Source: Micromonospora pallida (GTDB lineage: Bacteria; Actinomycetota; Actinomycetes; Mycobacteriales; Micromonosporaceae). From it: a DNA stretch of 64,000 bases. Below the pieces are notes generated by a model, which saw only the letters and a program-made list of their open reading frames with translations, ran no database searches and was not told where the DNA came from. Below, one piece after another: positions 53,333 to 61,900 of the stretch. Both the position numbers and the translations under genes were made by a program. Each line of letters begins with the position of its first letter. Positions within the stretch are counted from its first letter, which is position 1. The stretch lies in contig NZ_FMHW01000002.1 of NCBI RefSeq assembly GCF_900090325.1, positions 3,286,001 to 3,350,000 on the forward strand. The letters are read 5' to 3'.

Positions 53333-53449
53333 GACTCTCCTCGTCTTCTATCGGTCGTGTTGTTGCGATCGGTGGGACATGTGCTCGCGCCTGCCGTGCC
53401 GTCCGGAGGGGCGGGCCACGGCGGCGTGACGTTCGGGTACCCCGCGGCC

Positions 53450-54781
53450 TCACCTCCCTTCCGGCCGGACCAGCGCCGGCCCGGGGGGCAGCATGGCGAC
53501 CAGCGCGGTGGGCATGACCACCGTCTGGTTGAGGGAGTAGCCCAGGGTGGTGACGTCGCCGCCCAGGATCGGGTAGGCGATCCCCCGTTCGTTGATCAGC
53601 AGGCCCTGCTGCCGCCACCGGTCGGTCTCGGCGGTGGCCGGGGGCATCAGCAGCGCTCCCCCGCCCGACGGCACCCGCACCGTCACGGCGGTCTTCCCGC
53701 CGCTGCCGCCGGTCGGCATGCCGGTCCCGCTGACCAGGACGACCGTGGGTCTCTCGTCGGCCTGCCCCGCGTACTCGACGCAGGCCACGGCGTCCTCCGG
53801 TACGGACGGTGGCATTGGCGGGTTGGCCGGCAGCGTGGTCAGCGGCCGCACCGGGCTGCGCTGGCCGGCGGCGACCAGATCGGCCGCGGTGATGGCGGTC
53901 TCCCTGGCCGCGCCCGGCGTAGCCCGCTGAAGCCGGTACTCGGTCGTGGTCAGCGGGGCCAGCCCGTCGGCGGTCATCAGGTAGTGGCCGACCGTGCCGT
54001 TGCCCATGTCCACGGCGAACATCTGGCCGATCGAGGTCGACCGGCCGGCCACCCTCGGCCCGGCGCCGCCGGCCCCGGCCACCTTCGGCGGGCCGACCGT
54101 GCCGCCCAGCGGGATCGACTCCAGCCAGGCGGTCGCCACCGGTACGGGAACCAGCAGCCCCAGCCCCAGCACGTCGGCCATCCACGGCTGGGGAAGGAGC
54201 AGCCGCCGCCCGCCCCACAGCAGGTAGGTCTTCCCGTCCGCGGTGACCGGCAGCGCCTGCCCGTCGCCGAGCGGATCGGGGGCCGCCGGCACGTCGACGT
54301 CCAGGACGATCCCGCCGGTGTCCCGGCTACAGGCCCGCCACACGCCCTGGTTGACCCGGTTGGCCGCGGGCAGCACCTGCGGCCCAGCCGGGGTACCCAC
54401 CGCCGGGCCCTGCGGCACCTTGGCGAGTTTGGACGAGGACACGGTGACCGGGGTGAGTCGACCGCCGGCCAGCAGGGTGGCCGTCGCCACGTCGTTGACC
54501 AGGCGCAGCCGGCCGTCGACCAGCACGTACCGCGCCCCGGTCGCGGAGTCCACCACCAGCATCCGCGGCTGCTGCCAGCTGGTCGAGCCCGATCCCGGCA
54601 TCAGCGCCCAGATCGCGACCACGCCCAGCACCAGGATCCCGAGCACGAGACCGACGATCGTGCCGGTGCGGTCCCGGCGGGTCGGTGACTCGGCGGTCTC
54701 CGGCTCGGCCCGCACCAGCGCACCGGTCACCCGGGTCATCATGTACCGCTGGGCGTCCACCTGGTCTCGACGCGACGACAT
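53450..54781 (-). CDS. eccB: T7SS core membrane protein EccB
   Basis: 443 residues, close to the family norm. The signature start (Ser-Ser-Arg-Arg-Asp-Gln-Val-Asp-Ala-Gln-Arg-Tyr-Met) precedes a cytoplasmic tail, a single membrane helix at about 43-64 and a large extracytoplasmic domain with Val-Asp-Ser-Ala-Thr-Gly-Ala-Arg-Tyr-Val-Leu-Val-Asp-Gly and two Cys (Trp-Arg-Ala-Cys and Val-Ala-Cys-Val) likely bonded. The ATG lies one base behind the eccD stop. EccB forms the periplasmic part of the ESX membrane complex with EccC, EccD and EccE. Its last 13 residues resemble those of the glycosyltransferase at 56853. Confidence 0.95.
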   Translation of the reverse strand: MSSRRDQVDAQRYMMTRVTGALVRAEPETAESPTRRDRTGTIVGLVLGILVLGVVAIWALMPGSGSTSWQQPRMLVVDSATGARYVLVDGRLRLVNDVATATLLAGGRLTPVTVSSSKLAKVPQGPAVGTPAGPQVLPAANRVNQGVWRACSRDTGGIVLDVDVPAAPDPLGDGQALPVTADGKTYLLWGGRRLLLPQPWMADVLGLGLLVPVPVATAWLESIPLGGTVGPPKVAGAGGAGPRVAGRSTSIGQMFAVDMGNGTVGHYLMTADGLAPLTTTEYRLQRATPGAARETAITAADLVAAGQRSPVRPLTTLPANPPMPPSVPEDAVACVEYAGQADERPTVVLVSGTGMPTGGSGGKTAVTVRVPSGGGALLMPPATAETDRWRQQGLLINERGIAYPILGGDVTTLGYSLNQTVVMPTALVAMLPPGPALVRPEGR

Positions 54782-54782
54782 G

Positions 54783-56162
54783 TCAGCCCACCCGCGCCCG
54801 GATCACGTCGATCAGGCCGGTGATGACCACGACGGTCGGTCCCAGGGCGGCCACCATCGCGGTGTGCGCCAGGTCGCCCATCCGTCCCCAGATCGGGTTG
54901 AACCGCCGGCCGACCGGGATCCGCGCGGCCACCCCGCACGCCACCGCCAGAACCAGGCAGCAGCCGATGGCCAGTTGGGCGGCGAGCGGACTCCGGTCCG
55001 TGGGCGCGGTCAGGCACCAGGTCGCCATGGCGACCAACGCCGGGCCGGCCAGCGCGATCCGGTGCCAGGTGCTCGTCATCGGGCGGGTGACCAGGATCTG
55101 GGCGACGGCGGCCAGCCAGGCGGCCAGCGGTGCGGCCCAGCCGGGTGCCGCCGCCAGCCACACCATCGCGGCGCCGGAGACCAGTCCGAGTGCCGCGTAC
55201 AGGGCGGTCATGAACTGGTCGGCGGCGGCGGCCCGGGTGAGCACCCCGGCGGCCGGCTCCGGGTCGATGTCCTTCTGCAGGTCCGCCGGTTCGACGGGCA
55301 TCTCCGGCAGGGCGAACCCGGCGAGCTTGAAGGCGGCCGACGGTACCGCCGGGCGCAGCGCCGTGGTGACGACGACCGTGATCGCGGCGATCGTGGTCCA
55401 GTCCAGCGTGGCCCTGGTGTGCAGTGCGAGCGCGGCGACGACCAGCAGCCATGCCGCCAGCAGGCCGATGGTGACCGGCCGCCAGCCGGTGCGCGGGAAG
55501 ACGAACGCGGCCACCAGCAACGCGGCGACGGTGCCGGCGGTGGCACCCACGAGAATCAGCCGGGGTACGGGGGCACCGGCGACCGCGTCCAGCGCGGCGA
55601 CCACCGTACCGACCACACAGGCGGCCCCCAGGATGCCGGCCGTGGCCCGGTCGGCGAGCTTGCGTACCACTGCGAAGCCCGCGACGAAGCACATCGCCGC
55701 CATCGCCGCGAGCAGCACCGGGTTCCGGGACGCGGCCGGCCACATCCGGGCGGCGGCCAGCCAGGCGGTCAGCCATGCGGCGAACAGCAGCAGGGCGGTG
55801 ACCCGCGTGGTCTGCGGATGCCACAGCCCGGACCGCTTGCGGATACCCGCCGAGACGCCGTCGACGAGGTCGTCGTAGGCCAGCGGCGGAATCTGGTCGG
55901 TACGCGGACGTACGTGCACGACCTCGCCGTCGAGCAGGTCGAGATCACCGACGGTGCTCGACTCGTCGAGGGCCGGTCCGCCCAGCCGCTGCACGATCCA
56001 GCCGCTGTGCTCCAGCCCGCGATCGGCGAGGTCCGGTCCCAGCGAGCTCAGCAGGGCCGGCATCATGTCGGCCAACGGGATGTGGGTGGGCAGACTCACG
56101 TCGACCTGGCTGGTCGGTCCGACGACCAGCAGTCGGCAGAGTTCCCCGCGCTCGGCGCTCAT
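54783..56162 (-). CDS. eccD: T7SS core membrane protein EccD
   Basis: 459 residues: a ubiquitin-like (YukD-type) cytoplasmic domain at 1-95 followed by about eleven membrane helices, the classic EccD layout. Start ATG at 56162. It forms the membrane vestibule of the ESX pore. It is separated from the WXG100 gene upstream by 133 bases that contain a hairpin, and is tightly coupled to eccB. Confidence 0.94.
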   Translation of the reverse strand: MSAERGELCRLLVVGPTSQVDVSLPTHIPLADMMPALLSSLGPDLADRGLEHSGWIVQRLGGPALDESSTVGDLDLLDGEVVHVRPRTDQIPPLAYDDLVDGVSAGIRKRSGLWHPQTTRVTALLLFAAWLTAWLAAARMWPAASRNPVLLAAMAAMCFVAGFAVVRKLADRATAGILGAACVVGTVVAALDAVAGAPVPRLILVGATAGTVAALLVAAFVFPRTGWRPVTIGLLAAWLLVVAALALHTRATLDWTTIAAITVVVTTALRPAVPSAAFKLAGFALPEMPVEPADLQKDIDPEPAAGVLTRAAAADQFMTALYAALGLVSGAAMVWLAAAPGWAAPLAAWLAAVAQILVTRPMTSTWHRIALAGPALVAMATWCLTAPTDRSPLAAQLAIGCCLVLAVACGVAARIPVGRRFNPIWGRMGDLAHTAMVAALGPTVVVITGLIDVIRARVG

Positions 56163-56213
56163 ATCCCGAACACGCCTGCGCGGTCACCGGAGTTCACGAA
56201 GTTTTTGTCCGCC

Positions 56214-56248
56214 CCGGGTGCTGCCTGCGGGCGGCGGGCAGCACCCGG
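56214..56248 (-). terminator. 12-bp perfect hairpin after the first WXG100 gene
   Basis: Arms 56214-56225 and 56237-56248 with an 11-base loop, 47 bases behind the WXG100 stop and 51 bases before eccD. No T-tract follows in the direction of transcription. As with the hairpin at 52546, it probably sets substrate expression above that of the membrane components. Confidence 0.55.
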
Positions 56249-56295
56249 ACCGGGACCCTGCAACAGCCCGAGCGCCCGGTTGCGGCAATTGACGG

Positions 56296-56733
56296 TCACT
56301 CACCTTCGACCCGTCCGAGTGGGGCGATCGGCTTCTGGACAACCATGCCGCTCCTGAGTTGGCCGGGAAGAGGCTGTTCGCCGCTGGACGGCGTGGCCCA
56401 ACTGCCGGCCTGCATGGCGCTGTCGTCTTCGGTCGTGGTGGTCAGTCGCGCGTACTGCTGCATGTTCAGGTTGAGCATGTTCAGGCCCTGCTGGACCTTC
56501 TGGAAGCCGGCCAGCCAGTTGTTGACGGCCTGCTGGAACTTCGGCGCGGCCGCGTCGCTCGCCCACGAGGCGGTCAGCGCCTGGTTCGCGGCCACGACGT
56601 TCGAGTGGCTGTTCCTGGCCTCGGTCTGGGCCTGAGCGAACGCCATGACCATGCCGGTGATGGTCGCCTCGTCGGCGACGATCGAGTCCAGTTTGATGCC
56701 GGGCACGGCGTATCCGGCCTGTGTCTCTGCCAT
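56296..56733 (-). CDS. WXG100-family protein, first copy, with C-terminal extension
   Basis: 145 residues. The helical core has a Trp-Ala-Ser turn in place of Trp-x-Gly and is followed by a roughly 35-residue Pro/Gly-rich extension. The core is closely similar to the 105-residue copy. ATG at 56733 has AAGGAGAG upstream. The gene sits between the glycosyltransferase and eccD. The extension could carry the secretion signal or a modification site for the neighbouring glycosyltransferase; both are inference. Confidence 0.87.
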   Translation of the reverse strand: MAETQAGYAVPGIKLDSIVADEATITGMVMAFAQAQTEARNSHSNVVAANQALTASWASDAAAPKFQQAVNNWLAGFQKVQQGLNMLNLNMQQYARLTTTTEDDSAMQAGSWATPSSGEQPLPGQLRSGMVVQKPIAPLGRVEGE

Positions 56734-56852
56734 GACTCTCCTTGTTCGTCATCCGGCGCGCTGCCGGCGGAAGGTGGATGATGTGGTCGGGTGTGCCGCG
56801 TCCGCCTGGTGGATCGGGCCACGGCGGCGGATCGGTTGGGCACCCGGCGGCC

Positions 56853-58928
56853 TCATCGCCCTTCCGGCCGGACCAGTCCCGGCCCGGCGGGCAGCAGCCG
56901 GGCCGGGACCGTGCGCTCGCCGAGGAACCAGTACTCCCGGCCGGCGGCCTGCGGTCCGGCTCCTTCCGCATCGCCGGAGTGGGCACCGGAACCGAACCAG
57001 GTGGCCGGTGTCGCGGCACGATCCAGCAGCGCCTCCGCCTCGGGCGGCAGTACCACCACGTCGAGGGTCTGGTCCTGGTTTCGTCGCCGGTCGGTGACCG
57101 ACGTGACCGGGCCGAGGTCGGTGGAGAGGTGCCCGAACGCGAGCAGCAGCGCGGTCCACGCGGTGTCCGGCTCGGGCAGCCCGCGTACCAGTGGAGCGAC
57201 CGTGGTGAGGCACAGGTCCCCGGAGCGCGACAGGTGCTGCCAGCGCAGCAGGTCCACGCAGGCGACCAGGGTCGGCAGCGGGTCCGGGTCGGGGCAGGCG
57301 ACCGGCGGTTGGCCGTCGACCGGCGGCAGCCAGCTCAGCTCGCTGTGCCCGCGTACCGCCGGCGCCGGCTTGACCAGGTCGGCCGCGCCGATGCCCAGCC
57401 GGGCCAGCAGCCAGTGGTGCACCCGCCCGGTACGCATGGCGGTGACCGCCCAGGTCCAGGAGGCCGGCTCCCCCCGCCACCCCGACGCCGCCGCGACCGG
57501 CGGGTCGGATCCGGCTCGCGGGTCCGAGGTGGGCGGTGGATCCGACCCGGCCGGCGCGTCCGAGCCGGCCGGTTGGGGGGCGTCGGCGGCGTACAGGTCG
57601 CGCGGGTCGCGCAGGTAGTTGTACCGCGCGCCCTCCAGCCACAACGCCAGCGCGGGATGCCCCGCCGGGGCCAGGACGACGTCGTTGAGGACGATCTCGT
57701 CGGTGAGCGCGTGCAGCGTGAACCCGTGCGTCGACGCGGCGACCCGGTCGAACAGCTCCGGCAACCGGGCCGGCCCGTCGGCCTCCGGCGGCCCGTGCCA
57801 CCGGCCACGGAACAGCCGGTACCCACCGCCCGGCGGGCCCTCGGCACCCTGACCCGCCGGGCTGTCGGCCGGCTCGTCCGGCGAAAGCGCGGCGTCGGGA
57901 AGGAAGTGCAGGTCACCGTCGGCGTACAGGCCGCCGAAGCGGTGCACCACCTCGACCCGCAGATGGTCGCTGGCCGCCGCGAAACCCTGCGGCAGCCCCC
58001 GGTTCAGCTCCAGGGCGTACGGGCTGTGCAGGGTCATCGGCGCGTTCGCGTGGAACAGTTCGGCCACACTCACCAGGTGGATGCCGTGGGCGTCGGCCCA
58101 GGTCAGCAGGGCACGTACCGGGGCCAGTGGATCGGGTTGACCGGCCGGTGCGGGCGGGGTGGCGCGGGCCGCGTCGAAGCGGGCCCGCGGGATGTCCGTC
58201 CACAGCACGAAGTCGACCTGGCCGGCGTAGCTGTCGGCCGCCGCGCCGTAGTTGGTCCAGAAGCCGTTCGACGCGGGCAGCGGCCGGCCGAGCCAGATGC
58301 CGTGCACGATGTGCGGGATGGTGGTGGTGTCGGGAAGTGGTGGCGTGTGCTCCGGTTGGCCCCAGAGCCGGGCGGCCCCGTCGCGCCGGAACGTGCTGAC
58401 CCGGCCGGCGTCGGCGGCGAGGGCCGCCGGCTCCAGGTCGGCGGCGCTGGGGGCGGGACGCGTCATGCTCACCCGCCGCAACAGCGGCGCGACCAGGTGC
58501 GGGGCGAGCCGGCGTACGTCGGTGCCGGCGAGGAAATCCGGTGCCGGTGCCAGCCGGCGGGAGCCGAAGACGTCGCCGCCGATCCAGCGGCGCGCCAGGT
58601 TCTCCTCGGCCGCCCAGGTGTACAGGGCGGGGTAGGTCATCCGGCGCAGCCAGTCCAGCAGCCCGGTGTCGCAGGGCCAGGCGGTCGGCGCGGCGGACGG
58701 TCCGGGCAGGCAGGCCAGGGCGCGCAGCCGCCGCGCCATCTCCTCGGCCGCCGCGTACCCCGAAGCGGGATCGGCCGGCTCGGCCGCCGCGTACGCCGCA
58801 GCGTGGTCGGCGGCCTCAGCGGGCTCGGCCGACGCACACGGCTCAGCCGAGGCAGCGGGCTCGGCTGGCGCGGCAGCGCGGGCCGGTGGGGTGGGCGTAC
58901 GGCGCCGGCGGGTGGCGGTGCGGGTCAT
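56853..58928 (-). CDS. DxD glycosyltransferase of the TcdA/TcdB (GT44-like) type in the ESX operon
   Basis: 691 residues. An Ala/Pro/Glu-rich start (1-75) precedes a helical part. The GT-A domain then opens with Ile-Pro-His-Ile-Val-His-Gly-Ile-Trp-Leu-Gly, the donor-binding motif of sugar-binding DxD transferases, followed by Val-Leu-Trp-Thr-Asp. The metal site is Tyr-Ala-Asp337-Gly-Asp339 after Arg-Phe-Gly-Gly-Leu. A Pro/Ser/Asp-rich insert (about 455-485) and a helical C-terminal domain (490-691) follow. ATG at 58928 overlaps the eccC stop (ATGA), so it belongs to the ESX operon. No signal peptide. It may glycosylate an ESX substrate, or be a secreted toxin; the acceptor is unknown. Confidence 0.85.
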   Translation of the reverse strand: MTRTATRRRRTPTPPARAAAPAEPAASAEPCASAEPAEAADHAAAYAAAEPADPASGYAAAEEMARRLRALACLPGPSAAPTAWPCDTGLLDWLRRMTYPALYTWAAEENLARRWIGGDVFGSRRLAPAPDFLAGTDVRRLAPHLVAPLLRRVSMTRPAPSAADLEPAALAADAGRVSTFRRDGAARLWGQPEHTPPLPDTTTIPHIVHGIWLGRPLPASNGFWTNYGAAADSYAGQVDFVLWTDIPRARFDAARATPPAPAGQPDPLAPVRALLTWADAHGIHLVSVAELFHANAPMTLHSPYALELNRGLPQGFAAASDHLRVEVVHRFGGLYADGDLHFLPDAALSPDEPADSPAGQGAEGPPGGGYRLFRGRWHGPPEADGPARLPELFDRVAASTHGFTLHALTDEIVLNDVVLAPAGHPALALWLEGARYNYLRDPRDLYAADAPQPAGSDAPAGSDPPPTSDPRAGSDPPVAAASGWRGEPASWTWAVTAMRTGRVHHWLLARLGIGAADLVKPAPAVRGHSELSWLPPVDGQPPVACPDPDPLPTLVACVDLLRWQHLSRSGDLCLTTVAPLVRGLPEPDTAWTALLLAFGHLSTDLGPVTSVTDRRRNQDQTLDVVVLPPEAEALLDRAATPATWFGSGAHSGDAEGAGPQAAGREYWFLGERTVPARLLPAGPGLVRPEGR

Positions 58929-61900
58929 CGGCCGGCCCCGGTGGGCACCACGGGCGCGGGTGCCAGTGCAGTCTGGATCAGCCGGCCGCCGCGCCGGGTG
59001 CACAGCAGCGCCCGGCCCGGGGGCAGCGGGCGCGGTTTGATGTTGCCCAGCAGCGGGCCTTCCGTCGGCGGGCAGGACAGCGCCACGTCCGGGGTGTTCA
59101 GTTCCTGGATGCGCCGCAGCAGCGGGTCCATCGACAGCCGCATCGCCCCGGCCGCCGCCCGCGCGACGACCACGTGCAGGCCGATGTCGCCGCCCTGGGG
59201 CAGCAACGGGATCAGGTTGGCCAACGGGTTCTCGTGCCCGGCGAGCAGTTCGTAGTCGTCGACCAGGACGTACAGTGCGGGGCCGGTCCACCAGTCGCGG
59301 GCGCGTAGCTGCTCAGGGGTGATGTCGGGGCCGGGAATCCGTGGCCGGAGGCCGGCCAGCGCCTCGGCGGCGGTGTCCCGGGTGCTGTCCGGCGAGACCG
59401 AGTAGCCGAGCCGGTAGGCGGCCGGTACGTCGTCGAAGAGCTGCCGCCGGTAGTCGACGGCCATGATGCGCGCCTGGGCCGGGGTGTGGCTGGCGACGAT
59501 CGCGTGGGCGATGAGGCGCAGCAGGTTCGTCTTGCCGCTCTCGGTGTCCCCCAGCACGGTCAGGTGCGGCATCGCCCGGAAGTCGTGCCACACCGGCGCG
59601 AGCTGGTCCTCGTCCACGCCGAGCGCGACGCGGGCGTCCTGCGGCGCCGGCAGCTCGGCCATCGGCAGCGAGGCCGGCAGGGTGCGTACCGCGGCGGCGC
59701 GTTCCCCGGCCCAGTTGTCCGCCACCGCGGACACCAGGTGCTCGGTGGCCGCGGCGAGCCCCTCGGCCGACTGGACGCCGTCGATGCGCGGCAGCGCGCC
59801 GAGGAAGTGCAGCTTCGCGTCGGTCAGCCCGTGCCCCGGGTGGCGGGGCACCTGGGCCGCCGCGCGCAGGTCGATCCCGGACTCCACCGGGTCGCCCAGG
59901 CGCAGTTCGAGACGGGTCCCGATCTTGTCCCGCATCGACATGTGCAGCTCCGACCAGCGGCCCATGGAGATCATCACGTGCACCCCGTAGTTCAGGCCAC
60001 GGGCCGCGATGTCCCGGGCCATCTCCTCGGCCGGTTCGAACTCCTGGCGCAGCACGAACCACCCGTCCACGACCAGGAACACGTCGCCGAACCGGTCCTC
60101 CGGGATGCGCCCGTCGGCCTGCGCCTGCCGGTAGGCGTCCCGGCCGTGGATGCCCAGCTCCGCGCAGCGCCGTTCCCGCTCGACGAGGATCGAGCGGACC
60201 TCGGCCACCGTGCGGCCCACCCGCTCCGCTTCGTGCCGGCCGGCGACCCCGCCGATGTGCGGCAGGCCGGCCAACCCGGCCAGCGAGCCGCCGCCGAAGT
60301 CGAGGCAGTAGAACTGCACCTGTCGCGGCGAGTGGGTCAGGGCCAGCCCGCACACCAGCGACCGCAGCAGCGTGCTCTTGCCGCTCTGCGGTCCGCCGGC
60401 CACGCCCACGTGCCCACCGACCCCGGACAGGTCCACCACGAGCAGGTCGCGCATCTGCTCGAACGGCTTGTCGATGAGACCGACCGGCACCCGCAGGTAC
60501 CCCTGCTGGCCGGCGTCGATCGGACGCAGCCCGTGCTCGGGGTCGGGCAACAGCGGCGGCAGCACGTCGTCCAGGGTCGGCGCGTCCTCCAGCGGCGACA
60601 TCCACACCTGGTGCGCCGGCGGACCCTGGTCGACCAGCCGGTCCACCAGCGCGTGCAGCACGGTGGTGCCGGTGTCGGTCGGCTCGTCCGATGCCAGGTC
60701 CGAGGGCGGGCGCGGCGCCGGGACGGCGGGCGCGGCGGCCCCGGCGGTGAACGCGACCACCTGGCTGGCGATCACCTCGCGGTGCAGCCCGGTGCGGCGT
60801 ACCCGGTGCGGGCCGGACACGTACGCGGCCCGGAACCGGGTGATGCTGGTGACGCTGGAGCGCAGGTATCCGTTGCCCGGATCGCCCGGCAGCTCGTACG
60901 CGTCGGGTACGCCGATGACCGCCCGCGACTCCATCGCGGAGAAGGTCCGCAGCCCGATCCGGTACGACAGGTGGCCCTCCAACTGGTGGATGCGCCCGTC
61001 CTCCAGGCGCTGCGAGGCCAGCAGCAGGTGCACCGCGAGCGAACGGCCGAGCCGACCGATCATCACGAACAGCTGGATGAACTCGGGGTTGGCCGCGATC
61101 AGCTCGCTGAACTCGTCCACCACCACGAACAGGGTGGGCAGCGGGTCGAGTTCGGCACCCTGGGCCCGGGCCTTCTCGTAGTCGCGGGCGGAGGTGAAGT
61201 TGCCGGCGCTGCGCAGCAGTTCCTGCCGGCGTACCAGTTCCCCCTGCAGGGTGGTCTGCATCCGGTCGACCAGCGCGGCCTCGTCGGCCAGGTTGGTGAT
61301 GAGCGCGGAGACGTGCGGCAGCCGGTCCAGCCCGACGAAGGTGGCGCCGCCCTTGAAGTCCACCAGCACGAAGTTGAGGGTCTCCGAGGAGTGGGTGGCC
61401 GCCAGGGCCAGGACCAGGGTGCGCAGCAGCTCGCTCTTGCCCGACCCGGTGGCGCCGATGAGCATGCCGTGCGGCCCCATCCCGCCCTCGGCGGACTCCT
61501 TGATGTCCAGCTCGATCGGGGATCCGTCGGCGGCCACCCCGATGGGCACCCGCAGCCGGTCGGCGGGCGAGCGGGACTCCCACCGGGCGCGTGGGTCGAA
61601 GGTGTCCAGGTCGGGGATGTCCAGCAGGTCGGGCAGGTCGAGGACGGCGCTGAGCCCGCTGGCCGGCTGCTCGCCGGTGACCTTGGTGGCGTGCCGGGCC
61701 ATGATCCGGGCCAGCGTCCGCAACCGGGGCAGGTCCAGGTGGTCGGGGGCGGCGAGCCGGGTACGCACCTCCCGGCCCACGTGGTCCTTCTCGATCATGT
61801 CCACGTCGGTGGCGGACACCTCCAGGTTGAGCACGTTGTCGCCGTCGGCGAGGCCACGGCCGTCGAAGTCGACGAGGACGGCGTTGCGGTACCCGGAGAC

